Assembly (NCBI RefSeq): GCF_007421815.1
Contig: NZ_VLNT01000014.1
Location: forward strand, 1 to 64,000
DNA length: 64,000 bases
From: Aeromicrobium piscarium
Lineage (GTDB): Bacteria; Actinomycetota; Actinomycetes; Propionibacteriales; Nocardioidaceae
Reading direction: 5' to 3'
Notes under the pieces: generated by a model
Seen by the model: the letters and a program-made list of their open reading frames with translations, nothing else
What the model was told of the DNA's origin: nothing
Databases searched by the model: none
Position numbers and translations under genes: made by a program
Part shown: positions 18,619-26,593 of the stretch, in pieces
How positions within the stretch are numbered: position 1 is the first letter of the stretch
Layout: each line of letters begins with the position of its first letter

Positions 18619-19230
18619 ATGTCACAGCGCCGCGACAGCCGTCGCAATGCCGAACGCATCGTGCAGGCGCTGCGCGATCTGTGGACGGGCGATGCCTCAC
18701 CGTCGATGGAGCAGGTCGCCCAGACAGCGGGGGTCGGGATCGCGACGCTCTATAGGCACTTCCCCAACCGCAGCTCCCTGGAGATGGCCACCTGCCAGGC
18801 GCTGTTCGCCGAGGAGATCGCGCCGATCGTCGAGCGGGCCGCCGTCGCCGAGGAGCTCGATCTGCTCGCTGTGGCCGAGGAGTTCGTCGCCACGATCGGC
18901 CGATACGCGCCGCTGTTCAGTGCCATCGAGGTCTCCGAGGTCACCGACGAGGCTCTCGAGACCCTCGCGGATCCCTTCGTGGAGCTCTTGCGCTCCGGCC
19001 AGGAGGCAGGCGTCCTGCGCCGGGATCTCGAGCCGGTGGACCTTCTCTGGGTCCTGCGGATGCTGGTGCTCGGCCTGACCTCCGAAGCCTCCTCGCGCAC
19101 GGTGCGTCGACGGTATCTGGCCCTGATCCTGCCGTCGCTCGGCCCCGGTGGACCGGCCATGCCTCCCTTGTCCGAGGACGACTACGACCGCCTCGGGGTG
19201 GCACCGGAGCACAGAGGCCCCCACGGATGA
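18619..19230 (+). CDS. TetR-family regulator of the MMPL exporter
   Basis: A 203-residue TetR/AcrR repressor. The helix-turn-helix (SMEQVAQTAGVGIATLYRHFPNR, about residues 29-51) is followed by a helical effector domain of the kind shared with many MMPL-linked actinobacterial repressors. ATG 18619 is preferred to 18532 because AGGAG lies 4 nt upstream and the longer version reads through the operator region. It probably controls itself and the divergent exporter. Confidence 0.85.
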   Translation: MSQRRDSRRNAERIVQALRDLWTGDASPSMEQVAQTAGVGIATLYRHFPNRSSLEMATCQALFAEEIAPIVERAAVAEELDLLAVAEEFVATIGRYAPLFSAIEVSEVTDEALETLADPFVELLRSGQEAGVLRRDLEPVDLLWVLRMLVLGLTSEASSRTVRRRYLALILPSLGPGGPAMPPLSEDDYDRLGVAPEHRGPHG

Positions 19231-19251
19231 CGTGCCACACCCGAGGCTGGG

Positions 19252-19332
19252 GGTACGCCATCAACCTCATCCATCGGCCGTGACGTTGACTGGCTACCGC
19301 CAGCTACGTCGTAGCGTTGACCAGCTACCGCC
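19252..19332. repeat. Intergenic repeat family A, copy 1
   Basis: Contains GGTACGCCATCAACCTCAT (19252-19270), then GACGTTGACTGGCTACCGCC (19282-19301) and GCGTTGACCAGCTACCGCC (19314-19332). The two last segments are near-identical direct copies, each complementary to the first. It fills the gap between convergent tetR and glxA-like genes. Related copies lie near 42.6, 48.3 and 51.5 kb. Confidence 0.75.
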
Positions 19333-19343
19333 GGCACGCGAGG

Positions 19344-20300
19344 TCAGGCGGTCTCGAGGCAGGTGAACTGGCGGCGATAGGCGGCCGGGCTGGTGCCCCG
19401 CGAGGCGGTGAAGTGGTGGCGCAAGGTCGCCGCGGACCCGAATCCGCAACGCCCGGCGATCTCCTCGACCGACAGCCTCGTCTGCTCGAGCAGCTGTTCG
19501 GCGCGGGCGACTCGCTCCGCGGTGAGCCACTGCAGCGGGGTCGTGCTGGTCTCGTCACGGAAGCGCCGGGCGAAGGTCCGTTCCGACATGGTGGCTACCC
19601 GCGCCAGATCGCCGACCGTGAGCGGCTCATGGAGCCGATCGCGAGCCCACTGCAGCACATCGCCGAGGGACTCGCAGTCCTCGGCCCGCACCGGTGTCGG
19701 CACGAACTGCGCCTGCCCTCCCCCGCGGTGGGGCGGCATGACGATCCGCCGGGCGGCCGTCGCGGCCGTCGCCGCGCCGAAGGCTTTACGCATCAGGTGC
19801 AGATTGGTGTCCACGCCCGCCGCGGATCCCGCCCCGGTGAGGATCGGCCCGTCCTCGACGTACAGTACGGAGACGTCGACCTCCGTGTCCGGGAAGCGCG
19901 CCGCCATCTCGTCGCCGTAGCGCCAGTGGGTCGTGGCACGGCGGCCGTCGAGCAGGCCCGCATAGCCGAGCAGGAAGGCGGCCGTGCAGGAGGCGACGAT
20001 CGTCGACCCCTGGTCGTACGCCAGGCGCAACGCCTCGCTGACGGCCGGCTGCTCGGTGCGGAAGTCCCTGGAGGCGGCGACCGCCACCAGGTCGGCACCC
20101 TGCACGCGATCGAGGTCGTGTTCGATGTGCAGATCGAAACCGGCCGAGCCACGCACGCGGCCGGGGCGAGACGTGCAGAAGGCGACATCGAAGACCGGAT
20201 TGTCGTCATCGGGATGGTAGGGCTCGGCCCACACCTCGGCGATCACACCGAGGCCGAAGGGCTCCACTTCGTCGGGGACGATGACGGCGACCTGACGCAT
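19344..20300 (-). CDS. GlxA-family transcriptional regulator (DJ-1/PfpI domain plus AraC HTH)
   Basis: A 318-residue regulator. Residues 1-~175 form a class-I amidotransferase-like DJ-1/PfpI domain (start MRQVAVIVPDEVEPFGLGV; IVASCTAAFLLGYAGLLDGRRATTHW around the nucleophile-elbow cysteine). Residues ~215-318 form an AraC double helix-turn-helix (LTVGDLARVATMSERTFARRF and VEEIAGRCGFGSAATLRHHF). ATG 20300 is chosen because the family begins at MRxVAV; an in-frame GTG at 20345 has no ribosome-binding site. No obvious target lies next to it apart from the small membrane protein on the other strand. The effector is unknown. Confidence 0.85.
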   Translation of the reverse strand: MRQVAVIVPDEVEPFGLGVIAEVWAEPYHPDDDNPVFDVAFCTSRPGRVRGSAGFDLHIEHDLDRVQGADLVAVAASRDFRTEQPAVSEALRLAYDQGSTIVASCTAAFLLGYAGLLDGRRATTHWRYGDEMAARFPDTEVDVSVLYVEDGPILTGAGSAAGVDTNLHLMRKAFGAATAATAARRIVMPPHRGGGQAQFVPTPVRAEDCESLGDVLQWARDRLHEPLTVGDLARVATMSERTFARRFRDETSTTPLQWLTAERVARAEQLLEQTRLSVEEIAGRCGFGSAATLRHHFTASRGTSPAAYRRQFTCLETA

Positions 20301-20381
20301 GACTCCCCCTGGCGGGATCTTGACGAACACTGTCCTTCCAGCCACTCGTGGCTGGAATTGAACGGTAGCACGATATCTGCC

Positions 20382-20510
20382 ATGTGGTTGCTCATCATCG
20401 TCTTCGCCCTACTCGCCGGCATCTCGCTCGCCACGCTCGTCGTCGACCTCCGCCGTGACGGCTACGGCGTCCGTCCGCCGCCGCCCTCCCGCGACACTTC
20501 CCCACGCTGA
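20382..20510 (+). CDS. Small single-pass membrane protein (42 aa)
   Basis: A 42-residue reading frame beginning at ATG 20382. Residues 1-20 form one hydrophobic helix (MWLLIIVFALLAGISLATLV), followed by a charged cytoplasmic tail RRDGYGVRPPPPSRDTSPR. I recall similar short proteins with a DGYG-xRPPPxS tail from many actinobacterial genomes, but their function is unknown to me. Its last 49 bp overlap the 3' end of the acetyltransferase gene on the other strand. It starts 81 bp from the divergent glxA-like gene. No clear Shine-Dalgarno is present. Confidence 0.55.
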   Translation: MWLLIIVFALLAGISLATLVVDLRRDGYGVRPPPPSRDTSPR

Positions 20511-21118
20511 CGTCGCGGACGCACCATCGAGGTGAGGGTCACGTGCTCGAAGGCCGTGGTCACCGAGGTGGGCTCGAATCCCCAGCGCGCGTAGAGCCGG
20601 GCGGACCGAGGTGTGGTCGACGTGAGTGCCGCCCGCTGCCCGGCGGCGTCGATGATCGCCAGTCGATGCGCCAGCAGGGCACCACCCGCTCCCCGACCGC
20701 GAGCCGCGGCACCGACCCCGATATCGGCGAGGTACCAGCGCGGCTCCTTGGACCCGTGCCGATGACGACGCCTGGCCACGCGCAGTCCCCACGCGACAGC
20801 GGCGGCGAGCCCACGCGGACCCATCGCGGCGAGGATCGAGGGTGTCCGCAGCACGAGGCGCGAGAGCCGACGGTGATGTCCCGGCGGCGTCCACACCGCG
20901 GCGGCGAGGATCCGGTCTCCGTCGCGGACGATGTCGATGGTCTCGTGTTCGGCGCCGAGGGTCCGGACCGAGGCATCGAAGAACCGCCGCATCCGATCCC
21001 GGCGATCCGCCCCGGGCAGCAACCGGCTCATGAACGGATCATCGTGGAAGGCCTCAGCCAGCACCTCGGCCACGGCCGCGAGATCGGCCTCCCGCGCCGT
21101 CTCCACCCGCAACTCCAT
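20462..21118 (-). CDS. GNAT-family N-acetyltransferase
   Basis: A 218-residue GNAT enzyme that moves an acetyl group from acetyl-CoA to an amine. Motif A is seen as WYLADIGVGAAARGRGAGGALLAHRL, with R/G-x-x-G-x-G/A acetyl-CoA binding, and motif B as ARLYARWGFEPTS. ATG 21118 has a strong GAGGAGGGA and begins MELRVETAREADL, as expected for the fold. The C-terminal tail (RPRRQRGEVSREGGGGRTP) is coded opposite the small membrane protein. Its substrate is unknown. Confidence 0.85.
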   Translation of the reverse strand: MELRVETAREADLAAVAEVLAEAFHDDPFMSRLLPGADRRDRMRRFFDASVRTLGAEHETIDIVRDGDRILAAAVWTPPGHHRRLSRLVLRTPSILAAMGPRGLAAAVAWGLRVARRRHRHGSKEPRWYLADIGVGAAARGRGAGGALLAHRLAIIDAAGQRAALTSTTPRSARLYARWGFEPTSVTTAFEHVTLTSMVRPRRQRGEVSREGGGGRTP

Positions 21119-21180
21119 CGTTCCCTCCTCTAGCCGTCCGGGCGACCACGCTACCGAGACACACGACACCCCCGACCGGG

Positions 21181-21272
21181 GCGGTGACCTACGCACCCCT
21201 CACCTCCCAAGGCGGTGACTTACGCACCCCTCGCGGCGATCGAGAGGTGCGTAACCCACCGCTCAGGTGAGG
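21181..21272. repeat. Intergenic repeat family B, copy 1
   Basis: GCGGTGACCTACGCACCCCTC (21181 on) and GCGGTGACTTACGCACCCCTC (about 21212 on) are direct copies. Both are complementary to GAGAGGTGCGTAACCCACCGC (21242-21262). It lies between the erm stop and the acetyltransferase start, both leftward. It may terminate erm transcription. Relatives are at 52.2 and 61.5 kb. Confidence 0.75.
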
Positions 21273-21283
21273 GGCCGCCGGGG

Positions 21284-22030
21284 TCAGCGGAGACGCTCGA
21301 AGAGTCCGGCCCACTCCTCCGGCCCGAGATCGCGGGGCAACGCCCGTGCCGCGATCCCGAGCTCGCGGAGCGACCGATCGGGACGCGGCGCCCCGGCCGA
21401 CCGAAGCATCGCGGCGATCCCTCGCCCACGTGCCGTGAAGACGGCCTTCACGAAACGCTCATAGTCACGACGCCGTTCCGCCGGCAACAGCGGCACGTCC
21501 CGCCGGCTGATCGTGAGGATGCCGCCGTCGATGCTCGGACGCGGCCGGAACGCCTCCGCCGGAACGCGCCGATCCAGCCGCACCGTGAACCAGGGGTCGG
21601 TCTGGGCAGTGAGCATCGTCCGTCCGCCGACTCCGGCCCGTTTACGCGCCACCTCCCACTGCAGCAGCAGGACCGCATCGGTCCATCGGGGCGCTGACAG
21701 GAGTCGCCGCAGGATCGGCGTGGTGAGGTGGAAGGGGAGGTTGCCCACCACCACGGGACGGTCCAGACGCACGCGCAAGGCATCGAGGTACATCACCCGG
21801 GCGGCGGGCGCGGAACGACGCGTCGCCAGGACACAGGCCGGGTCGATGTCGATGGCGAGCAGTGATCGGCCACGCGCGGCGAGCGGCCGGGTCAGCGCAC
21901 CGTGCCCGCAGCCGATCTCCAGGATCGGGCCCGACGTGTGGTCGACGAGGTGGAGGATGCGGCCGATGGCGCCGCGGTCATACAGGAAGTTCTGGCCGAG
22001 CTCATGCCGGCCACCAGAAGGGGATCGCAC
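21284..22030 (-). CDS. erm: Erm-family 23S rRNA (adenine-N6) dimethyltransferase
   Basis: A 248-residue Erm/KsgA-fold methyltransferase; Erm enzymes methylate 23S rRNA A2058 and give macrolide-lincosamide-streptogramin B resistance. Visible motifs are GQNFL (12-16), the SAM loop EIGCGHG (38-44), an acidic residue in DIDPA (61-65) and the catalytic NLPF (97-100) in place of NIPY/NLPY. Downstream, PRPSIDGGIL matches the family F/I-x-P region. The GTG start at 22030 has GGAG 6 nt upstream. That SD lies inside a predicted hairpin behind a small leader ORF, so expression is probably inducible. Erm rather than KsgA is supported by size, NLPF and the attenuator. The resistance spectrum is inferred from the family. 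Confidence 0.85.
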   Translation of the reverse strand: MRSPSGGRHELGQNFLYDRGAIGRILHLVDHTSGPILEIGCGHGALTRPLAARGRSLLAIDIDPACVLATRRSAPAARVMYLDALRVRLDRPVVVGNLPFHLTTPILRRLLSAPRWTDAVLLLQWEVARKRAGVGGRTMLTAQTDPWFTVRLDRRVPAEAFRPRPSIDGGILTISRRDVPLLPAERRRDYERFVKAVFTARGRGIAAMLRSAGAPRPDRSLRELGIAARALPRDLGPEEWAGLFERLR

Positions 22031-22036
22031 GAAGTG

Positions 22037-22104
22037 CTCCAGTGTGAAGAGGAAACGACGAGTACTGGAGGTACGGCGCGACGAGGTTCAGCAAGGGCGC
22101 GCCG
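22037..22104 (-). promoter_or_regulatory. Predicted translational attenuator of erm (two hairpins)
   Basis: Between the leader stop codon and the erm start, the transcript can fold two stems. Stem 1 is CGGCGCG with CGCGCCG (positions 22098-22104 and 22074-22080), directly after the leader stop. Stem 2 is CTCCAGT with ACTGGAG (22064-22070 and 22037-22043), and its second arm contains the erm Shine-Dalgarno GGAG. Sequestering the SD is the known mode of inducible erm genes; ribosome stalling in the leader would have to expose it. This fits by inspection only; no energies were computed. Confidence 0.6.
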
Positions 22105-22167
22105 TCAGGCGCTGCGCTCGCGAACGAGGCTCAGCCGCCCGTAGGCGGCCTTGGTTATCGATCCCAT
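22105..22167 (-). CDS. Erm leader peptide (20 aa)
   Basis: A 20-codon frame (start MGSITKAAYG, end RLSLVRERSA) followed by TGA, 74 nt upstream of the erm start. TAGGGT (22175-22180) is a TANNNT -10 box ending 7 nt before its ATG, so it would be translated from a leaderless mRNA. Position, size and the SD-masking stem after it match erm attenuator leaders. An Arg-Leu-Ser-Leu-Val-Arg run could be a drug-dependent arrest site, but that is a guess. Confidence 0.55.
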   Translation of the reverse strand: MGSITKAAYGRLSLVRERSA

Positions 22168-22201
22168 GCGGACCACCCTAGTACAGAGAGATGATGGAGG
22201 G

Positions 22202-22648
22202 GTGTATCCGGTCCTCCGCCCGCTCCACTCCTCCGACGAAGCCTCGGTCGTGGACGTCTGGCGCCGCGCCGTGGAGGCGACGCACAACTTCCTCACCCCC
22301 GAGGACATCGACTTCTACGAGGGGCACATCCGCGATGTCTATCTCCCAGCCCTCGAGGTCACCGTCGCCGAGTTGAGCGGGCGGATCATCGGCTTCCTCG
22401 GCTTGCACGAGCAGCGGGTGGAGATGCTCTTCGTGGACCCCGAGGCGCACAACCTCGGCATCGGCACCCGGCTGCTCGCCCACGCGGCCGCCCGGCACGC
22501 GACCCTCGACCTCGATGTCAACGAGCAGAACCCCTCGGCGCTGGCCTTCTACCGGTCGCGCGGCTTCGTCGAGACCGGGCGGTCGCCGACCGACGGCGAA
22601 GGCCGGCCGTTCCCGCTCATCCACCTGCGCGGACCGTATCCTCGCTGA
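22202..22648 (+). CDS. YjaB-like GNAT acetyltransferase
   Basis: A 148-residue GNAT protein resembling E. coli YjaB (147 aa), a protein-lysine acetyltransferase. Shared features in order are VWRRAVEATHNFL, MLFVDPEAHNLGIGTRLL (acetyl-CoA loop), LDVNEQNPSALAFYRSRGF and a C-terminal TGRSPTDGEGRPFPLIHL. The start is uncertain. GTG 22202 gives the family length but has GGAGG only 1-2 nt before it. ATG 22166 adds 12 residues and overlaps the divergent erm-leader start. It is divergent from the erm leader and convergent with the response-regulator gene. Confidence 0.8.
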   Translation: MYPVLRPLHSSDEASVVDVWRRAVEATHNFLTPEDIDFYEGHIRDVYLPALEVTVAELSGRIIGFLGLHEQRVEMLFVDPEAHNLGIGTRLLAHAAARHATLDLDVNEQNPSALAFYRSRGFVETGRSPTDGEGRPFPLIHLRGPYPR

Positions 22649-22670
22649 GTCACGAATGCTCCGGCGGTTG

Positions 22671-22739
22671 GTCAGCGTCCTTTCGCGAGCGCCGAATGGA
22701 CGCCTAGGCACCGCCCACCCACGAGAGACGGACGCTGAC
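22671..22739. repeat. Intergenic repeat family D, copy 1
   Basis: Perfect arms GTCAGCGTCC (22671-22680) and its complement (22730-22739) enclose ATGGACGCCTAGGCACCGCC. An outer GGTGAGTCAG near 22782-22791 may extend the structure. It occupies the 140-bp gap between convergent genes. A relative lies at 58.2 kb, also at a convergent junction. Confidence 0.7.
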
Positions 22740-22788
22740 TCACCGGCCCGGACATGCGGGTGCGCGAGTGGACCGCGCCCGCGGTGAG

Positions 22789-23424
22789 TCAGTCGCCCAG
22801 CAGCCGGCGCTCGTAGGCGACCGCGACCGCCGCGGCTCGATCCCCGACCCCGAGCTTCTCGTACACATGGGTCAGGTGGGTCTTGACGGTCGCCTCGCTG
22901 ACGAACAGCGTCCGGGCGATCTCGCGGTTGGAACGGCCACGTGCGACGAGCCGCAGGACCTCCCCCTCCCGGTCGCTCAACTCGGTCGTGTCCGCGCGAA
23001 CCCGTGAGACGACGCGGGTGGCGACCGAGGGCGAGAGCACCGACTCGCCGCGCGCCGTCGCGCGCACGCCGGCGAACAGCTCCTCGCGCCTGGCGTCCTT
23101 GAGCAGATAGCCGGTCGCGCCGGCCTCCAGCGCGGCCATGATGTCGCGATCGGTGTCATAGGTGGTGAGCACGAGCACATGGCCGCGGATCCGCCGCCGG
23201 GTCAGCTCGGTGATCGCGTCGACGCCGCTGCCCCCGGGCATCCGCAGGTCCATGAGGACGACATCGGGGTCGGTCCGGGCGACCAGCTCGACGGCCGCCG
23301 GACCATCGGAGGCCTCGCCGACCACGGCGAGGTCGCCGGCCGATTCGAGCATGCCCCGCAGACCGTCGCGGACCACCGGATGGTCGTCGACGAGGACGAT
23401 CGAGATGCGCATCGGCTCAGTCAT
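22789..23424 (-). CDS. NarL/LuxR-family response regulator
   Basis: A 211-residue two-component regulator. The receiver domain begins ISIVLVDDHPVVRDGL, with the phospho-acceptor Asp59 in VVLMDLRMPGGSG and the conserved lysine in YLLKDARREEL. The C-terminal LuxR helix-turn-helix is LSDREGEVLRLVARGRSN ... VSEATVKTHLTHVYEKLG. ATG 23424 overlaps the 3' end of the sensor kinase by 8 bp. With the linked ABC exporter upstream, this is the usual layout of antibiotic- or membrane-stress-responsive exporters. Confidence 0.93.
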   Translation of the reverse strand: MTEPMRISIVLVDDHPVVRDGLRGMLESAGDLAVVGEASDGPAAVELVARTDPDVVLMDLRMPGGSGVDAITELTRRRIRGHVLVLTTYDTDRDIMAALEAGATGYLLKDARREELFAGVRATARGESVLSPSVATRVVSRVRADTTELSDREGEVLRLVARGRSNREIARTLFVSEATVKTHLTHVYEKLGVGDRAAAVAVAYERRLLGD

Positions 23425-24685
23425 CGTGCGCCGATGGTAGACGAAGCGAGACGGCGGTGCCGCCGCCCTCCTCGGACTCCACGAGCAGATCCCCGCCGGC
23501 ACGCTCGGCCCGGCGACGCATCCCGCCGATCCCGAAGCCGCTGATCTCGTCGGCCACCGTCGCACGCGGATCGAAGCCGGAACCGTCATCGCGGACGTCC
23601 ACCATGACTTCGTCGTCGGTGTACGACAGCGTCACCGTGGCGCGCGATGCCCCGGCATGGCGCGCCGTGTTGGCGAGAGCCTCCATGACGATCCGCAGCA
23701 CCACCACCTCGCGATCGGGACCGAGCGCGAGCGGATCGCCCGTCACCACCACATCGGCATCGATGACATGCTCCTCGGACCACGACCGCACCCGCTCGGT
23801 CAGCACGCTCGGCAACGACGACCCGCCCAACCCGTCCGGTCCGAGGGCGACGACGACCCGTCGGGCGTCCTGGAGGGAGGACCTGGCCAGCGTCTCCGCT
23901 CGCTGTAGATGCTCGGCGACCACGGGGGCGACCGGTACGTCGGCGGCAGCCTGCAGCTGGGTGACGATCCCGGCGAGTCCTTGAGCGACCGTGTCGTGCA
24001 GCTCCAGAGCGAGGCGCTCCCGCTCGTCGCGCACACCCTCGGCCCGGGCTCGCTCCCACAGCTCCGCCTCCAAGATGGCGTTGTCGTCGAGAGCCCGCTC
24101 CAGCTTCGCGTTCGCCTCCTCGAGGGCGGCGATCGTCGCGGCGCGCTCGTCGGCGAGGGCGGTCTCGTCACGACCGAGCCGCGCGAAGACGGTCATGAGC
24201 ATGACGTGCACGATCAGCAGCATGGCGAAGAGCAGGTACTGCACGCCGTGGATCGGCAACCCGCCGGACTGCGCTGCCGCCAGGGTGATCGCGCTGCCCA
24301 CGCGGACGACCATCGCCCAACGGCCCCGGGCATAGCGCTCGGCGTCGAAGTAGCCGGCCGCCGCATAGAGGGAGCCGAGCGGGTTGAGCCAGGTGAGCAC
24401 GAAGGCCACGAGCGTGCGGGCGAAGACATAGACATGACCCAGCGCGTCATCGGTGGACTCATCGCGTGGGCGATCCCCGCACCACCAGTGCCCGACAGCC
24501 AGGAGAACCGAGAGCGCGACGATGGTCGGTGCCCGGTCGGCCGTACCGAAGGCGGGACCGGTGGCCAGGCACAACACCACCGTGGCCGCCAGCAGCACAT
24601 AGGGCCCGCGACGCAGGAGCCACGACCACCGACGATCGAGGTCGGTCGCGAGATCGCTGCCGGTTCGCTCGCTGCGCTCGCTCAT
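23417..24685 (-). CDS. DesK/NarX-type sensor histidine kinase
   Basis: A 422-residue kinase. There are about six membrane helices in residues 25-170 and a coiled linker (~175-215). A HisKA_3 region follows, with phospho-acceptor His230 in ALELHDTVAQGLAGIV. The HATPase_c domain has N-box EALANTARHAG, G1 DDGSGFDP and G2 GFGIGGMRRRAE. It is partner of the adjacent LuxR regulator. The N-terminus MSERSERTG is encoded by a 28-bp repeat that recurs 83 bp upstream. The start has GAGGTGG upstream. A membrane-embedded sensor without an extracellular domain fits intramembrane or ABC-exporter-coupled sensing. Confidence 0.92.
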   Translation of the reverse strand: MSERSERTGSDLATDLDRRWSWLLRRGPYVLLAATVVLCLATGPAFGTADRAPTIVALSVLLAVGHWWCGDRPRDESTDDALGHVYVFARTLVAFVLTWLNPLGSLYAAAGYFDAERYARGRWAMVVRVGSAITLAAAQSGGLPIHGVQYLLFAMLLIVHVMLMTVFARLGRDETALADERAATIAALEEANAKLERALDDNAILEAELWERARAEGVRDERERLALELHDTVAQGLAGIVTQLQAAADVPVAPVVAEHLQRAETLARSSLQDARRVVVALGPDGLGGSSLPSVLTERVRSWSEEHVIDADVVVTGDPLALGPDREVVVLRIVMEALANTARHAGASRATVTLSYTDDEVMVDVRDDGSGFDPRATVADEISGFGIGGMRRRAERAGGDLLVESEEGGGTAVSLRLPSAHDD

Positions 24686-24768
24686 GCCGCCACCACCTCA
24701 AGGAAAAAGGACAGTAGGCGATGCCGGCATGAGAAAACACTGCCGGTTCGCTCGCTGCGCTCGCTCAT
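24658..24768. repeat. Duplicated MSERSE-coding repeat
   Basis: A 28-bp sequence ending CTCGCTGCGCTCGCTCAT occurs identically at 24658-24685, where it forms the kinase start codon and first nine codons on the minus strand, and at 24741-24768 in the non-coding gap. Its last 19 bp occur a third time at 38996-39014 as the start of the oppC-like gene. The second copy has an ATG but its frame is soon lost, so it looks like a fossil start. The remainder of the 110-bp gap shows nothing else. Confidence 0.8.
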
Positions 24769-24795
24769 GGCCCTTCCCCGGTCGCTCGGTGGTCG

Positions 24796-25542
24796 TCACT
24801 CCCAGCGAAAGTAGCGTGCCGCCACCGCGCCGGCGAGCATCGTCCACGCCACCAGCACGATCAGGTGGACCGGATCGGGCCAGTCCCCGGCGACCGCCTG
24901 CTCCAGTCCCAGGACCGCCGCGCCATTGGGGGTGAGCCCCACGATGCTCTCCGCCCACCCGGGAAGGGCGCTGATGGGATACCACACGCCCGCGGTGAAC
25001 ATCGAGGGGAAGAACACCGCCGTCCCTATGACCGAGGCGGTCTTCGCCGAGGGCGCGAGTCCGGCGATCAGCGCCCCGCAGGCGAGATTGGCGGCGACCG
25101 CGAGCACGTAGACCAACGCGGCCGATCCGAGCGCGGCGATCCGGGCATCGTAGGCGACGTAGCCGACGAGCAGGGCGAGTCCCGACCCGATCAGCACCGC
25201 GCCCGCATGGAGCACACCCTGGGCGAACAGCAGGTCGCCCGCCCGCGCCGGAGTGGTGGCGTACCGCCGCAGCACCAGTTTCTCGCGATAGGTGGAGATC
25301 ACGGCGGGCATCGTCATGAGCGAGGCCATGATGGCGGTCAGGATCAGCGCCGTCGGAAGATACAGATCGATGGTCCGCAACCCGCCGAGATCCTCGCTCG
25401 GCGTGCGGAAGTCGGGGATGAGTCCGAGGATGCCGAGCAGGGCAGGCGGGAAGACGATGATCCAGAACAGCGCGCCGGGCTCCCGCAGCATCAACCGCGT
25501 CTCGGCGCCGAGGACGGCGCGGGCGGTGGTGGTCGTGCTCAT
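24796..25542 (-). CDS. ABC-2 type exporter permease
   Basis: A 248-residue ABC-2 membrane protein with six predicted helices. Features are EPGALFWIIVFPPALLGILG near the start, the MPAVISTYREKLVLRRYATTP segment between helices 2 and 3, and a final cluster before AVAARYFRWE. It overlaps the ATPase gene by 4 bp (ATGA). Such permeases commonly export antimicrobial compounds. The downstream two-component system probably controls it. Confidence 0.9.
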   Translation of the reverse strand: MSTTTTARAVLGAETRLMLREPGALFWIIVFPPALLGILGLIPDFRTPSEDLGGLRTIDLYLPTALILTAIMASLMTMPAVISTYREKLVLRRYATTPARAGDLLFAQGVLHAGAVLIGSGLALLVGYVAYDARIAALGSAALVYVLAVAANLACGALIAGLAPSAKTASVIGTAVFFPSMFTAGVWYPISALPGWAESIVGLTPNGAAVLGLEQAVAGDWPDPVHLIVLVAWTMLAGAVAARYFRWE

Positions 25543-26471
25543 CGGTTCGCTCCTTCGGATTCGCGGCGGACGACATCGAGATAGGCCTCGTCCAGGCTCG
25601 ACTCGGTGATTCTCAGGCCGTGCGGTCGGATGCCCTCCCGCGCCAGGTGGTCCAGGACGGCGAGCACGCCGTCGTCATCGGTGACCACCTGGACCGTCTG
25701 GTCACCGGAGGTCACGTCCGCGACTCCGTCGAAGGAGCGCAGGACGTCCAGGGCGACACTCGCCGACGGTGCGAACCGCATCACCGCGGGTGCGGCGGTG
25801 CTGCCGACGAGACCCGCCGGCGTGTCGAGGGCGATCATCCGCCCTCGCTCGATCACCGCGAGACGGTCGCACAGGAACTGCGCCTCCTCCATCAGGTGGG
25901 TGACGAGAACGATCGTCGTGCCGGCCTCGCGCACTTCCCGTACCAGCGACCACACATCGCGCCGCGACGCCGGGTCGAGTCCCGTGCTGAGCTCGTCGAG
26001 GAGCGCGATACGGGGCCGGCCGATCAGGGCCAAGGCGATGGAGAGACGCTGTTGCTGGCCACCCGAGAGCGCGGTCCAGGCATGTCCGAGGCGTTCGGTG
26101 AGGCCGAGCCGGTCGGCGAGCTCGGCTGGATCGCGAGGATCGTCATAGAAGCTCGCGAAGAGATCGAGGGCCTCGCTCACACGGAGCTTCGGCTGGAGGC
26201 CGGCCTGCTGAAGCTGTACGCCCAGGTCGCGTTTAGCGGTGGCGCGGTCACGGGCCGGGTCGACGCCGAGGACCTCGACGGTCCCCGCGTCGGGGCGGGC
26301 CAGTCCGGCGATGCAGTCGATCATCGTGCTCTTGCCGGCCCCGTTCGGACCGAGCACACCGAGGATCTCACCGGTGGCCACCTCGAGGTCGATGTCATCG
26401 ACGGCGACGACCGATCCGTAGGTCTTGCGTAGCCCGCGGAGCCGGATGGCAGGGGCGGTGGTCGTGGTCAT
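25539..26471 (-). CDS. ABC transporter ATP-binding protein (DrrA/CcmA type)
   Basis: A 310-residue ABC ATPase. Walker A GPNGAGKST, Q-loop VQLQQAGLQPKL, signature LSGGQQQRL, Walker B RIALLDELSTGLD (Leu in place of Pro after Glu) and switch LVTHLMEEA are followed by a C-terminal extension of ~90 residues of the DrrA kind. ATG 26471 has a GGAGG just upstream; the in-frame extension to 26576 has no such site. It is first gene of a four-gene leftward operon: ATPase, permease, sensor kinase, response regulator. Confidence 0.92.
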   Translation of the reverse strand: MTTTTAPAIRLRGLRKTYGSVVAVDDIDLEVATGEILGVLGPNGAGKSTMIDCIAGLARPDAGTVEVLGVDPARDRATAKRDLGVQLQQAGLQPKLRVSEALDLFASFYDDPRDPAELADRLGLTERLGHAWTALSGGQQQRLSIALALIGRPRIALLDELSTGLDPASRRDVWSLVREVREAGTTIVLVTHLMEEAQFLCDRLAVIERGRMIALDTPAGLVGSTAAPAVMRFAPSASVALDVLRSFDGVADVTSGDQTVQVVTDDDGVLAVLDHLAREGIRPHGLRITESSLDEAYLDVVRRESEGANR

Positions 26472-26593
26472 GCCTCCATCCTGGAAGACGGAGCGGGTCC
26501 GGGGCATCGGCCGATCCGCCAGAGCCGGGTCAGCCGATCGGCCAGCCGGCGAAGTAGGCGATCGTCGGCGCGACATGGTTCACTAGTGCACCA

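Noticed and set aside
24741..24768. Second MSERSE copy as a real gene start
   Set aside because: The frame leaves the repeat into a short Arg-rich stretch overlapping the kinase start, without a ribosome-binding site or domain.
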